Of a stretch of DNA of 64,000 nucleotides, positions 8,357 through 17,714 are shown one piece after another. The translations under genes were made by a program, and so were the position numbers. Location: assembly GCF_000741135.1 (NCBI RefSeq), contig NZ_JGYU01000003.1, forward strand, positions 1 through 64,000, in the 5' to 3' direction. Source of the DNA: Bifidobacterium choerinum (lineage in GTDB: Bacteria > Actinomycetota > Actinomycetes > Actinomycetales > Bifidobacteriaceae). The stretch's first letter is position 1, and the number at the start of each line of letters is the position of its first letter. The notes beneath the pieces were generated by a model. The model ran no database searches, was not told where the DNA came from, and was given only the letters and a program-made list of their open reading frames with translations.

Positions 8357-9364
8357 TCAGAGGGATAGCGCATCGATGCGCGCGAGCTCGTCGTCGGTGA
8401 AATCGGTGTTGTCGAGCGCGGCGATGTCGTCGAGCAGCTGGGCGGGACGCGACGCTCCGACGAGCACCGTCGTCACCGCCGGATCGTGCAGCAGCCACGC
8501 GAGCGACATCTCGGCAAGCGACTGGCCGCGCTGCGCGGCGAGCTCGTTGAGGCCGCGGATCTGCCGCATGCGTTCGTCGGTGAGCGCGCTCGCCTGCAGG
8601 AAGCGACCGTCGCGCGCGATGCGGCTGTCGGCGGGGATGCCGTGGAGGTAGCGGTCGGTGAGCAGGCCCTGGTCGAGCGGCGAGAACGTGACGAGGCCGC
8701 GGCCGAGACGCGCGCCGGTCTCCTTGAGTCCGTTGTGCTCGATTGTGCGGTCGAAGATGTTGTAGCGGTTCTGGTTGACGATGAACGGCACATGCAGGTC
8801 GGCGAGGATGCCCATCGCACGCTCCATCGTCGCGCCGTCGTAGTTCGACAGGCCCACGTAGAGCGCCTTGCCGCTGCTCACGGCGGTCGCGAGCGCGCCC
8901 ATCGACTCCTCGAGCGGCGTGTCCGGATCCATGCAGTGGTGGTAGAAGACGTCGACGTAGTCGAGGCCGAGGCGGGTGAGCGAGTCGTCGAGGCTGTTCA
9001 GCAGGTATTTGCGGCTGCCGCCGCGGCCGTAGGGGCCGTCCCACATCTCAAAGCCGGCCTTCGTCGCGACGACGAGTTCGTCGCGGTGCGCGGCCAGGTC
9101 GGCGCGCAGGATGCGGCCGAAGTTGCGCTCGGCGGCGCCGGGTTCGGGGCCGTAGTTGTTGGCGAGGTCGAAGTAGGTGACGCCGTTGTCGAAGGCCGTG
9201 CGAATCGTCGCGCGCATGTTCGCCGGCGGCGTGTCGTCGCCGAAGTTGTGCCACAGGCCGAGCGCGATGCGCGGCAGTCTGAGGCCGCTGACGCCGCAGC
9301 GCCGGTACTCCATCGACTCGTAGCGCGTCGGATCGGGTGTGTAGCTGTCGGTGGCTTCGAACAT
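8357..9364 (-). CDS. Aldo/keto reductase (YghZ/Gpr-like)
   Basis: NADPH-dependent aldo/keto reductase, 335 residues, resembling the YghZ group that reduces L-glyceraldehyde 3-phosphate and methylglyoxal. The TIM-barrel catalytic residues are visible: Asp and Tyr in TYFDLANNYGP, Lys in VVATKAGFEMWDGPYG, and His in VDVFYHHCMDPDTPLEE; GLSNYDGATMER and the C-terminal TVLVGASRPAQLLD fit cofactor binding. The start MFEATDSYTPDPTRYES follows a GAGGT; the open frame runs a further 86 codons upstream only because the 51-bp repeat array there is free of stops, giving repeated HLQTAAAAATNGIPWVT peptides that are not credible protein. Confidence 0.9.
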   Translation of the reverse strand: MFEATDSYTPDPTRYESMEYRRCGVSGLRLPRIALGLWHNFGDDTPPANMRATIRTAFDNGVTYFDLANNYGPEPGAAERNFGRILRADLAAHRDELVVATKAGFEMWDGPYGRGGSRKYLLNSLDDSLTRLGLDYVDVFYHHCMDPDTPLEESMGALATAVSSGKALYVGLSNYDGATMERAMGILADLHVPFIVNQNRYNIFDRTIEHNGLKETGARLGRGLVTFSPLDQGLLTDRYLHGIPADSRIARDGRFLQASALTDERMRQIRGLNELAAQRGQSLAEMSLAWLLHDPAVTTVLVGASRPAQLLDDIAALDNTDFTDDELARIDALSL

Positions 9365-9427
9365 CGTGACCTCGCTGTCTTGGATGGTTGGTAATGGCTG
9401 CCCCCATTGTAACGGTGCCCCGATACT

Positions 9428-9631
9428 GCCGCTGGTGGCTGCTGCGGCGGCAGTCTGCAGGTGTGTCACCCATGGAATGCCGCTGGTGGTTGCTGCGGCG
9501 GCAGTCTGTAGGTGTGTCACCCATGGAATGCCGTTGGTGGCTGCTGCGGCGGCAGTCTGTAGGTGTGTCACCCATGGAATGCCGTTGGTGGCTGCTGCGG
9601 CGGCAGTCTGCAGGTGCCTCACCCATAAATC
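9428..9631. repeat. Tandem array, four units of 51 bp
   Basis: Four nearly identical 51-bp units starting at 9428, 9479, 9530 and 9581. The unit reads GCCGYTGGTGGYTGCTGCGG, then CGGCAGTCTGYAGGTGTG, then TCACCCATGGAAT. A degenerate relative of the array lies after pgi (21405-21760). It fills the gap between the pncB stop and the aldo/keto reductase start. The unit is a multiple of three, hence stop-free frames on both strands. Confidence 0.95.
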
Positions 9632-9660
9632 GCCGCCACACCCATTGCCACTACAGCCGC

Positions 9661-10989
9661 CTACTGCGGCAGGACGATCGTCTGCGTCGGGATCACCGGG
9701 TCGCCGCGCATCAGCGACTGCGCGGTGATCGGCAGCGATTTGAGCGCCTCCTCGTGGTGCGTGCGCGCGTTGATGATCGCGTCATGGCCGCGCCACTGGT
9801 CGTCGATCTGGCCGTGGTCGACGAAGTCGACGAGCAGGTCCTGCCAGCCCTCCTCGGGCGTGAACGTGTCGAGCTGCTCCTTCGTGCCGGAGATGACGTG
9901 CTCGCAGTCGGCGAGCGAGTATTCGTAGGAGCGGAACGCGAGCTTGCGGCCGGGCACCGTCGCCTTGTTTGTCGACTTCTTCGCGACCGGCACCATCGTG
10001 CCGTCGTCGCCGGCGCGTTCGGTGAGCTTGTACACCATCGCGCAGGTCGGCGCGCCGGAGCCGGTGACGAGCTGCGTGCCGACGCCGTACGAGTCGACCG
10101 GCGCCGTCTGCAGCGACGCGATCGCGTACTCGTCGAGGTCGTTCGTGACCGTGATCTTCGTGTTGACGGCGCCGAGCGCGTCGAGCTGGTTGCGTACGCG
10201 CTGCGCGAGCGACGCGAGGTCGCCCGAGTCGATGCGCACGCCGCCGAGCTCGGGGCCGGCGACCTCGACGGCGGTCTTGACCGCCTCCTCGATGTTGTAG
10301 GTGTCGACGAGCAGCGTCGTGTTCCTGCCGAGCGCGGCGATCTGCGATTCGAACGCGGCGCGCTCGCTGTCGTGCACGAGCGTGAAGCAGTGCGCGGCCG
10401 TGCCGATCGCCGTCAGGTCGTAGAGTTTCGCGGCGAGCAGATTCGCGGTGCCCTGGAATCCGCCGACGATCGACGCGCGTGCGGCGGCGACGGCCGCCCA
10501 CTCGTTCGTGCGTCGTCCGCCCATGTCCATGCACGGGCGGTTCTTCGCGGCCGACGTCATGCGCGACGCGGCGGCCGCGACCGCCGAATCGTAGTTGAGG
10601 ATCGACAGGATCAGCGTCTCGAGCAATGTGCATTCGCCGAACGAACCCTCGACCTGCAGGATCGGCGAGTTCGGGAAGTACATCTCGCCTTCGCGGTAGC
10701 CGCGGATCGAGCCGTGGAATGCGAAATGTTCGAGCCAGTCGACTGTCTCCTTGTTGACGATATGGCGGTCGCGCAGGAACTTCAGGTCCTCGTCGGCGAA
10801 GTGGAAGTCGGCGAGCGCGTCGAGCAGCCGGCCGGTGCCGGCGACGACGCCGTAGCGGCGGCCTTCGGGAAGGTGGCGCGTGAAGACCTCGAACACGCAG
10901 TCGCGAGACGCGGTGCCATCCTGCAGCGTCGCGTCGAGCATCGTGTACTCGTACATGTCGGTCATCAGGACCGGGTTGTAGTCGACCAT
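9661..10989 (-). CDS. pncB: Nicotinate phosphoribosyltransferase
   Basis: Converts nicotinate and PRPP to nicotinate mononucleotide in NAD salvage. The 442-residue protein has the NAPRTase start MVDYNPVLMTDMYEYTML, the strand EVFTRHLPEGRRYGVVAG, and the phosphate-binding stretches LVDTYNIEEAVKTAVE and GVRIDSGDLASLAQRVR typical of the family, then the conserved SYGVGTQLVTGSGAPTCAMVYKL. The start at 10989 has AAGGAGAGAG upstream. It is transcribed alone, divergent from the Pr6Pr gene. Confidence 0.95.
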   Translation of the reverse strand: MVDYNPVLMTDMYEYTMLDATLQDGTASRDCVFEVFTRHLPEGRRYGVVAGTGRLLDALADFHFADEDLKFLRDRHIVNKETVDWLEHFAFHGSIRGYREGEMYFPNSPILQVEGSFGECTLLETLILSILNYDSAVAAAASRMTSAAKNRPCMDMGGRRTNEWAAVAAARASIVGGFQGTANLLAAKLYDLTAIGTAAHCFTLVHDSERAAFESQIAALGRNTTLLVDTYNIEEAVKTAVEVAGPELGGVRIDSGDLASLAQRVRNQLDALGAVNTKITVTNDLDEYAIASLQTAPVDSYGVGTQLVTGSGAPTCAMVYKLTERAGDDGTMVPVAKKSTNKATVPGRKLAFRSYEYSLADCEHVISGTKEQLDTFTPEEGWQDLLVDFVDHGQIDDQWRGHDAIINARTHHEEALKSLPITAQSLMRGDPVIPTQTIVLPQ

Positions 10990-11156
10990 GGGAACTCTCT
11001 CCTTGGATCCTTCAGGGTGCCCCGCGCGGATGGCGCGAACGGGCGCATGTTGCGCACCACAGTAGTCGGGCGCCGCGGCAACGGGCGGCATGCGCCCATA
11101 TCGTGAGGCGTCCGGCGCGCGCCCGCGGTGCACGGCGCTGCCGGTATGCTGGGGAC

Positions 11157-11798
11157 ATGCGTTTCATTGCGGGAATCTGGCGGCTGGCGATCGCCGCGCT
11201 ATGTATCATGGGCACGTCCGAAGCGTGGACGATACCGAACCGTTGGGTGTACTTCACGTTCCAGACCGGCGCGCTCATCGCCTTCGTCATGCTGTGGGCG
11301 GGCGCCGCATCGCTCGTGCACGGCGAACAGCCGCCGGCGTGGCTCAAGGGGATGGCGACGACCTATGCGATCGTCGTCGCGCTTGTCGCGTTCTTCATGA
11401 TGCCACCCGACGATCCTCGTTATGTGCCGCAGATCCTCGGCATCATGACGAACACGATGCTGCACCGCATCGTGCCGGTCATGGTCGTCATCGATTTCAT
11501 CGTCTTCGACGTCCACCGCCGCTACAAGCCGACCTATCCGCTGCTGTGGCTCATCTACCCGCCGCTGTATCTGGTCTTCGTGCTCGCACGCGCATGGTGG
11601 TGGCCGCACGGCGTCGGCCCCGGCGTCGGCGGCAGCCCGTATCCGTATGCGTTCCTCGATCTGCCGTCGATCGGCTGGGTGAACTTCGGCGTCGCATGCC
11701 TCAAGATCGTCGCCGCGTTCCTCGTCGTCGGCGCGCTCGTGTGCATCATCGACCGCGCGATGCCGGCGCGCGCGCCCGCCGGCGGCAAAACGGCGTAG
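11157..11798 (+). CDS. Pr6Pr-type six-helix membrane protein
   Basis: A 213-residue integral membrane protein with about six hydrophobic segments. The sequence pattern (FTFQTGALIAFVMLW, then MTNTMLHRIVPVMVVIDFIVFDVH, then YPPLYLVFVLARA and YPYAFLDL) matches the actinobacterial Pr6Pr family related to FAR-17a/AIG1 proteins. The function is not established. The start at 11157 is preceded by GGGGAC. It is the first gene of a plus-strand run leading to rph, with 115 bp between them. Confidence 0.8.
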   Translation: MRFIAGIWRLAIAALCIMGTSEAWTIPNRWVYFTFQTGALIAFVMLWAGAASLVHGEQPPAWLKGMATTYAIVVALVAFFMMPPDDPRYVPQILGIMTNTMLHRIVPVMVVIDFIVFDVHRRYKPTYPLLWLIYPPLYLVFVLARAWWWPHGVGPGVGGSPYPYAFLDLPSIGWVNFGVACLKIVAAFLVVGALVCIIDRAMPARAPAGGKTA

Positions 11799-11913
11799 CC
11801 GCGAGCATGGCGGCGGCCGCATATGCGGCTATCATCGGTAACGAAGTACAGCGAACACGTCGTCGCGCCGTCGCGCGCCGCCGCCGCACAGGCAATCCGA
11901 AGGAAGCCACAGC

Positions 11914-12684
11914 ATGGAAATCAAGGACATGATCAGTTCGACCACCGTCATCCGCCCCGACGGGCGGCAGAGCGATGAGCTGCGGCCGGTACGCATCACG
12001 CGCGCGTTCACCGACGTCCCGGAGGGCTCGGTGCTCATCGAATGCGGCAACACGCGCGTCATGTGCACGGCCACGTTCACGCAGGGCGTGCCGCGCTGGC
12101 GCAAGGACAGCGGTCTCGGCTGGGTGACGGCCGAGTATTCGATGCTGCCGCGCGCCACCGCCGAACGCACCGACCGCGAATCGGTGCGCGGCAAGGTCGG
12201 CGGCCGCACGCACGAGATCAGTCGCCTGATCGGCCGCTGCCTGCGCGGCGTCGTCGACATGAAGGCGCTCGGCGAGAACCAGATCCAGCTCGACTGCGAC
12301 GTGCTGCAGGCCGACGGCGGCACGCGCACCGCGTCGATCACCGGCGCGTACGTCGCGATGGTCGACGCGTTGCGCTGGGCGCAGAAGAACCGCCGCATCC
12401 GCAGCGCGAAGCGCGTGCTCAAGGACAGCGTCTCCGCAGTGTCGGTCGGCGTCATCGACGGCCGTCCGATGCTCGACCTGCCGTATCTCGAGGACAGCCG
12501 CGCGATGACCGACATGAACGTCGCGATGACCGGCTCGGGCGAGTTCATCGAGATCCAGGGCACCGCCGAGCACCGTCCGTTCTCCCGCGACGAACTTAAT
12601 GTGTTGCTCGACCTGGCGACGAAGGGCAACCGCGAGCTGCAGGCCGCGCAGCGCGCCGCGCTCGAGGAGCTCGACGCTGAGTGA
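11914..12684 (+). CDS. rph: Ribonuclease PH
   Basis: Phosphorolytic 3'-5' exoribonuclease that trims tRNA 3' ends. Family motifs are complete across 256 residues: [30 protein letters not shown] with [45 protein letters not shown], and the C-terminal [18 protein letters not shown]. The short acidic extension at the end is normal. It is followed after 76 bp by rdgB, a pairing common in Actinobacteria. Confidence 0.96.
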   Translation: MEIKDMISSTTVIRPDGRQSDELRPVRITRAFTDVPEGSVLIECGNTRVMCTATFTQGVPRWRKDSGLGWVTAEYSMLPRATAERTDRESVRGKVGGRTHEISRLIGRCLRGVVDMKALGENQIQLDCDVLQADGGTRTASITGAYVAMVDALRWAQKNRRIRSAKRVLKDSVSAVSVGVIDGRPMLDLPYLEDSRAMTDMNVAMTGSGEFIEIQGTAEHRPFSRDELNVLLDLATKGNRELQAAQRAALEELDAE

Positions 12685-12760
12685 GCGGCTGCGCCGCAGC
12701 CGCCGCCCGTGCTTGACCACCATCGTTTGAATACCGCAGATACCGCAGGAAAGGAGCGCC

Positions 12761-13468
12761 ATGAAGATCGTCGTGGCGACGCATAACGAAGGCAAACTCG
12801 TGGAGATCCGCGCCATTCTCGCCGAACGGCTCGGCGATCGCGCCGACGAGATCGAACTGGTGTCCGCAGGCAGCCTCGGACTGTCCGACCCGGTGGAGAC
12901 CGGCGTCACCTTCGAGGCGAACGCGCTGCTCAAGGCGCGCTTCGTCGCGCTGCGCACCGGCTTGCCGGCGATCGCCGACGACTCGGGGCTGATCGTCGAC
13001 GTCATGGGCAACGCGCCGGGCATCCTGTCGGCGCGTTGGAGCGGCGAGCACGGCAACGACGAGGCCAACAACCGTCTGCTGCTCGCGCAGATCGAGGACA
13101 TCCAGGACGACGACCGCACCGCGCGCTTCCGCTGCGCCGCCGCGCTCGTCGCGCCGGTGGCCGACGAGGAGGACACGGCTGACTTCGACGCCGCATCCGG
13201 CGACGACATCGATGACGGCGACGGCCTCGAGGACGCGCAGGAGACCGTCGTGCTCGGCGAGATGGCCGGCACGATCGTGCGCGCGCCGCACGGCACGAAC
13301 GGCTTCGGCTACGACCCGATCTTCATGCCCGACGACCAGCCGGCCGAGGCGGTCGCGAGCGGCGAGCTGCTGACGAGCGCGCAGATGACGCCCGAGCAGA
13401 AGAACGCGATCTCGCACCGCGGCAAGGCGCTGCGCGCGCTCGTGCCGGCGATCGAGGCGCTGCTGTAG
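12761..13468 (+). CDS. rdgB: XTP/dITP pyrophosphatase (RdgB/HAM1)
   Basis: House-cleaning nucleotide pyrophosphatase that hydrolyses dITP and XTP. Motifs: THNEGKLVEI at the N-terminus (substrate binding SHNxGK type), LPAIADDSGLIVDVMGNAPGILSARW, and the C-terminal HGTNGFGYDPIFMPDDQ and ISHRGKALRAL. The 235-residue length exceeds the usual 195-210 because of an acidic insertion (about residues 128-160, DEEDTADFDAASGDDIDDGD onward) between two core strands. The catalytic residues are unaffected. AGGAAAGGAGCGCC precedes the ATG. Confidence 0.94.
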   Translation: MKIVVATHNEGKLVEIRAILAERLGDRADEIELVSAGSLGLSDPVETGVTFEANALLKARFVALRTGLPAIADDSGLIVDVMGNAPGILSARWSGEHGNDEANNRLLLAQIEDIQDDDRTARFRCAAALVAPVADEEDTADFDAASGDDIDDGDGLEDAQETVVLGEMAGTIVRAPHGTNGFGYDPIFMPDDQPAEAVASGELLTSAQMTPEQKNAISHRGKALRALVPAIEALL

Positions 13469-13583
13469 TCCGGTCGCGGCGGCGTCGTACGCCGCTCGTC
13501 CGTCCGATGATTTCGATGATTCCGATGGTGCAGCGCGCGCTGCAGTACGGCGCCCACAGGCGCCGATGAGTGGAGGTTTTGTG

Positions 13584-14849
13584 ATGCGGCAGTTCGTGTT
13601 CGCCGATCTGACCCGTGACGAGTTCGCCGGTTTCGCGGCGCACGCCCGGCACGGCAATTTCCAGCAGACCGTGATGATGGCCGACCTCAGGGTCGCCCAA
13701 GGGCAGACGATCGACTACGTCGGCGTGCGCGAGCACGGCGCGGTCGTCGCGGCGGCGCTCGTCGCCACGCACGGCTCCGGCCTGACCGCCTTCAGCACGA
13801 TCGCCGACGGCCCGCTGTGCGACCTCGACGACCGCGAACTGACCGTCTTCCTCATCGACCACATCGCCGCGATGGCGAAGCGCCGCCGCCACGCCGTGCA
13901 TCTCGACATCACGCCCGAACAGCCGTACCGTCTGCGCGACGCGCAGGGCGAGCCGCTGCCGGGACAGACCGGCGAGCCCGACACGGCGATGATGGCCGAC
14001 CTCAAGGCCGCCGGCATGGCGCACGGCGGCTTCACGCGCGGCTACACGGCGGTGCCGCGCTGGCGTTTCCTCAAGGACCTCGACGGCGTCGCCGACGGTG
14101 CGGCGCTGCTGAAGACCTTCAGCAAACGCACGCAGTGGAGCGTCAAGCGCGCGCAGTCGATGGGCGTCGAAGTGCGCCGCGTCGGCCCCGACGAACTCGG
14201 CGTCTTCGCGTCGATCGAGCAGCAGACGGCGGAACGCCGCCATTTCGAATACCGCGGCGAACAGTACTTCCGCAAGTTCGCGAAGGCCTTCGGCGACGAC
14301 GTGCATTTCCTCGTCGCGCAGATCAACACGCAGGCCTACCATGACGCGATGCAGCGCAAGCGCGACGATCTGCAGAAGCTCGTCGACGATCTCGACGCGA
14401 AGCTCGCGCAGCGCGAGACGACGAAGCTGCGCCGTCGGCACAACGAGGAGTCGAACAACCTCGCCGCGGCGACGAAACGCTACGAGGAGGCGGCCACATT
14501 GCTCGAACGCGGCCGATTCATCCCGGTCGCCGCGTCGATGTTCGTGACGGTGCCGCAGGAGACCGTCTACCTGTTCTCCGGCAGCGTCGAAGAGTACAAG
14601 CCGTTCTACGCGAGCGCCCTGATCCAGTACGAGGCGATGCTGCACCTGTGCGTCGAACGCGGCGTGCCGCGCTACAACTTCTACGGCATCGACGGCGTCT
14701 TCGATGATCCGGACAGCGAGGGACGCGGCGTGCTCGAGTTCAAGCAGGGCTTCGACGGCTACGTCGAGGAGCTGCCCGGCGAGTTCATGCGCGTGCTGCG
14801 GCCGGCCGTGTACAAGCTCGAACGGCTCGCGCACCGCATCCGCGGATGA
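13584..14849 (+). CDS. FemAB-type peptidoglycan bridge aminoacyltransferase (first copy)
   Basis: Member of the FemX/MurM family that uses aminoacyl-tRNA to add amino acids to the lysine or ornithine of lipid II and so builds the interpeptide bridge. The 421-residue protein has the two GNAT-like halves separated by a predicted coiled coil (MQRKRDDLQKLVDDLDAKLAQRETTKLRRRHNEE, about residues 256-295). The late motif SGSVEEYKPFYASALIQYEAM and NFYGIDGVFDDPDSEGRGVLEFKQGF are strong family marks. GGAGG seven bases before 13584 decides the start. It overlaps the next gene's open frame by four bases. Confidence 0.92.
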   Translation: MRQFVFADLTRDEFAGFAAHARHGNFQQTVMMADLRVAQGQTIDYVGVREHGAVVAAALVATHGSGLTAFSTIADGPLCDLDDRELTVFLIDHIAAMAKRRRHAVHLDITPEQPYRLRDAQGEPLPGQTGEPDTAMMADLKAAGMAHGGFTRGYTAVPRWRFLKDLDGVADGAALLKTFSKRTQWSVKRAQSMGVEVRRVGPDELGVFASIEQQTAERRHFEYRGEQYFRKFAKAFGDDVHFLVAQINTQAYHDAMQRKRDDLQKLVDDLDAKLAQRETTKLRRRHNEESNNLAAATKRYEEAATLLERGRFIPVAASMFVTVPQETVYLFSGSVEEYKPFYASALIQYEAMLHLCVERGVPRYNFYGIDGVFDDPDSEGRGVLEFKQGFDGYVEELPGEFMRVLRPAVYKLERLAHRIRG

Positions 14850-14944
14850 GCGGCGGCGCGCGGCAGACACGCGGCGAGCGCAGCGGACAGGCAATCATGG
14901 CAGCAGATGGGCACACGGATCAGCACAGGGGAGACGGAACGACG

Positions 14945-16231
14945 ATGGCGACACGGAAGACGGCGCAGGCGAACGAAGGACGATGGACGGCGACGCAGCT
15001 GACGGCGCAGGAGATGGACGCATTGTCCGGCAGCGATCCGCTCGGCGACTTCCAGCAGACTTCGCAGATGGCGGCGCTCGCGGCGAAGCACGGCTCCGTC
15101 TGCTCGCAGGTCGGCCTCAGGGACGCCGACGGCCATATCGTCGCAGGCGCGATGATCGCCTACACGCCGAGCCGCTTCGGCATGGCCGGATCGATCTGGC
15201 TCGGCCCGGTCTGCGACCCCGACGACGCGGCGATGATGGCCGCGATGAGCGACGCGATCCGCGCCGACGCGAAGCGCCGCCATGCGATCAGCGTCTCCTG
15301 CTGGCCGAACCTCGTCTACCGGCTGCGCGCTTCGGACGGCACGCCGACCGAGGAGCCGCACGACGAGTACCTGCGCGCCTTCGAACGGCTCGGCTGGCAG
15401 CATCAGCCCTTCACCCGCGGCTACGACAGCGTCATCAACCGCTGGGTGTACGTCAAGGACCTCACGCCCTACGACACGGCCGACGCATTGCTCAAGTCGT
15501 ATGAGAAGCGCACGCAGTGGAGCATCGAGCGCGCGCGGTCGATGGGCGTCGTCGTCAGGGAGGTCGGCGCCGACGAACTGCACGTCTTCGCCGACATCGA
15601 ACGGCAGACGGCGCAGCGCCGCCATTTCGCCTACCGCGGCGAACAGTACTTCCATGATTTCGCCGACGCCTTCGGCGACCGCGCGCATTTCCTCATCGCC
15701 TACATCGACACGGCCGCCTACGAGGCGTCGATGCAGCGCAAGGCGCAGCGGCTCGAGGAGCTCGTCGCCGGCCTCGGGGAAAAGCTCGCGCAGCGCGAGA
15801 CGACGAAGCTGCGCCGCCGCCACAACGAGGAGTCGAGCAATCTCAAGGCCGCGCACAAGCGGCTCGACGCCGCACGCGAACTCAAGGCGCGCGGCGCGAT
15901 GCTGCCGGCCGCATGCTCGCTGTTCGTGACGCATCCGAACGAGACCGTCTACCTGTACTCGGGCAGCGTCGAGGAGTACAAGCCGTTCTATGCGAGCGCA
16001 TTGATCCAGCACGAGGCGATGGTCAAGCTGTGCCTCGACAAGGGCATCACGCGCTACAACTTCTACGGCATCGACGGCGTCTTCGACGATCCGGACAGCG
16101 AAGGCCACGGCGTGCTCGAGTTCAAGCAGGGCTTCAACGGCCATGTTGAGGAGCTCGTCGGCGAGTTCGTGCTGCCGGTGAGCCGTGCGCGCATGGCGCT
16201 CAGGCGCACGCTGAAGAAGGTCCTCGGCTGA
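14945..16231 (+). CDS. FemAB-type peptidoglycan bridge aminoacyltransferase (second copy)
   Basis: Paralogue of the preceding gene, matching it along the whole length (shared NFQQT or DFQQT opening, RTQWS core, coiled coil with REKLAQRETTKLRRRHNEES-like sequence, and GIDGVFDDPDSEG end). The two copies probably add different residues of the same bridge, as in other multi-residue bridges. The start at 14945 follows AGGGGAGA and gives a 428-residue protein comparable to copy one; upstream ATGs at 14846 (overlapping the previous stop) and 14897 would add unconserved residues. No amino-acid specificity can be read from sequence. Confidence 0.9.
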   Translation: MATRKTAQANEGRWTATQLTAQEMDALSGSDPLGDFQQTSQMAALAAKHGSVCSQVGLRDADGHIVAGAMIAYTPSRFGMAGSIWLGPVCDPDDAAMMAAMSDAIRADAKRRHAISVSCWPNLVYRLRASDGTPTEEPHDEYLRAFERLGWQHQPFTRGYDSVINRWVYVKDLTPYDTADALLKSYEKRTQWSIERARSMGVVVREVGADELHVFADIERQTAQRRHFAYRGEQYFHDFADAFGDRAHFLIAYIDTAAYEASMQRKAQRLEELVAGLGEKLAQRETTKLRRRHNEESSNLKAAHKRLDAARELKARGAMLPAACSLFVTHPNETVYLYSGSVEEYKPFYASALIQHEAMVKLCLDKGITRYNFYGIDGVFDDPDSEGHGVLEFKQGFNGHVEELVGEFVLPVSRARMALRRTLKKVLG

Positions 16232-16256
16232 CCGTTGCGCGGCGGCTGTGACGCCT

Positions 16257-16383
16257 ATCTGCGCTGAGGGGGAGCAACTTCCTCGATGTAGGCGGGTATC
16301 CGGCCTCATCGGCGTTGGAAATCCGCGGTTGCCGAAGGCCATACTTGCCGTTTCGGGAGAAGTTGCTCTCCCTCAGCGCAGAT
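16257..16383. repeat. Palindromic element B (convergent junction)
   Basis: A 127-bp element with 24-bp arms (16257-16280, 16360-16383, one G/T mismatch) beginning ATCTGCGCTGAGGGGGAGC. The inner part has a second stem (GGCGGGTAT with ATACTTGCC) and the central motif GGCGTTGGAAATCC. It lies between the second FemAB gene and the AEC transporter, which converge. Confidence 0.9.
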
Positions 16384-16467
16384 GGGGGCGCCGGGCCTGT
16401 ACGCCAGGGCGCTGCGGCGCCGCATGCATGTCAGGCCGCACATGTCGGCACATATCCGCACATGATC

Positions 16468-17478
16468 TCACAGCATTCCGGCGGCGATCAGCATGTGGGC
16501 GCCGGTCATCAGCAGGATGCTGATGGCGGCGGTCACGGCGAGCGAGAAGCCGGCGAGCCTCGCGTTGCCGAGCACCTCGTCGGTGAACAACGTCGAGAAC
16601 ACGGCGATCGGCGCGAGGCAGCACATCATCGTCGCCTCGCGGATCATCGGGTCGAAGGGCAGCAGGAACCACGCGGCGGCCGCGAACAGCAGGCCGAAGG
16701 GCAGTCGCCAGGCGATGACGCGCAGCACGGCGAGGACGTCGCGTCGGTCGGAGGGTACGTCCATCAGCATGCCGACCATCAGCATCGCGACGGAGGCGTT
16801 CGCATTCGCCAGCGGCGCGAACAGGTCGGCGAACCAGACGGGCAACGTCACGCCGATCGCCGTCAGCACGATCATGACGACGTAGACATCGAAGGGGACG
16901 GAGCCGACGAAGCCCTTGAGGATCGTGCGGCGCAGCGAACGGCACGCGAGGCGTCTGGCGTCGGGGTCGGTCGGCTTCTCATACGGCAGCGTCGGCGTGT
17001 CGCCGGCGCCCTGCTCGGCGAGCGTGCGCCCGGGGCGGATGTGCAGCAGCGTCTGCGTCATCACGTTCGTGCCGGCGGCCACCATGATGCAGTTGCCGAT
17101 GTCGAACATCGCGGCCGGCACGACGGCGGCGGAACCGAGGAAGGCCTGCACGACCGGGAAGCAGAAGCAGCCGATGTTCAGGCCGGAGGCGTTGAGCATC
17201 AGGAACGCGCGGGACGCGATCGGGTGGCGCGACGTCGCCAGATAGATGACGACGACCGGGATCAGCGCGACGACGAAGCCGTAGGCGGACAGCCACAGCA
17301 GCGACAGGTCGTGCGGGTTCCTCGCGAACGAGTAGACGATCGCGCCGGGAAGGACAAGGTCGAACAGCACGACCTGGATGATGCGGTAGTCGCGCGGGCC
17401 GAACAGGCCACGACGCTTGAACAGATAGCCGACGACGATGATGCACAGCAGGGAGATGGGCTGGAGCAGCGTGAGCAT
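16468..17478 (-). CDS. AEC family transporter (first)
   Basis: A 336-residue auxin-efflux-carrier family permease with about ten hydrophobic helices in two five-helix halves (for example LLCIIVVGYLFKRRGLF at the start and FGLLFAAAAWFLLPFDPMI near the end). The substrate is unknown; bacterial homologues move malate, malonate or amino acids. The paired helix-breaking segments are visible as LNASGLNIGCFCFPVVQAFLG and its second-half counterpart MMCCLAPIAVFSTLF. The start MLTLLQPISLL is preceded by GAGG. It stands alone, 60 bp from a tRNA-Leu gene on the same strand. Confidence 0.85.
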   Translation of the reverse strand: MLTLLQPISLLCIIVVGYLFKRRGLFGPRDYRIIQVVLFDLVLPGAIVYSFARNPHDLSLLWLSAYGFVVALIPVVVIYLATSRHPIASRAFLMLNASGLNIGCFCFPVVQAFLGSAAVVPAAMFDIGNCIMVAAGTNVMTQTLLHIRPGRTLAEQGAGDTPTLPYEKPTDPDARRLACRSLRRTILKGFVGSVPFDVYVVMIVLTAIGVTLPVWFADLFAPLANANASVAMLMVGMLMDVPSDRRDVLAVLRVIAWRLPFGLLFAAAAWFLLPFDPMIREATMMCCLAPIAVFSTLFTDEVLGNARLAGFSLAVTAAISILLMTGAHMLIAAGML

Positions 17479-17538
17479 GGTGGCCTCGGTCGCGGATGGG
17501 CGGATGGATACGCGAAAGGGACGGATGGGTGGTCCGCG

Positions 17539-17619
17539 TGCGCGAGATGGGACTCGAACCCACACGTCGAAGACACAGGAACCTAAATCCTGCGCGGCTA
17601 CCAATTACGCCACTCGCGC
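17539..17619 (-). tRNA. tRNA-Leu (anticodon TAA)
   Basis: An 81-nt type II tRNA. The acceptor stem GCGCGAG pairs with CTCGCGC, followed by discriminator A; the D-arm, the anticodon loop ATTTAGG (anticodon TAA), a long variable arm, and the T-arm GTGGGTTCGAGTCCCAT are present. No CCA is encoded. It reads the rare UUA codon in this GC-rich genome. Confidence 0.93.
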
Positions 17620-17682
17620 GTCACTGCACCGTTTCGTCTTCCGGCCGTCCCGCGGTGCAGATGGCGCGCGAGTGATCGGAAA

Positions 17683-17711
17683 ACAAAAACCCTAGGCCGT
17701 GTAGCCTAGGG
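17683..17711 (-). terminator. Terminator after tRNA-Thr
   Basis: Eight-base stem CCCTAGGC/GCCTAGGG (17690-17697, 17704-17711) followed on the minus strand by a T-rich run (GTTTTTGTTTT). It ends the tRNA-Thr transcript. Confidence 0.85.
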
Positions 17712-17714
17712 CAG

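Noticed and set aside
9661..11133. An extended pncB start at 11133.
   Set aside because: The extra 48 residues are not conserved and a strong AAGGAG site precedes the family-typical MVDYNPVLMTD start at 10989.
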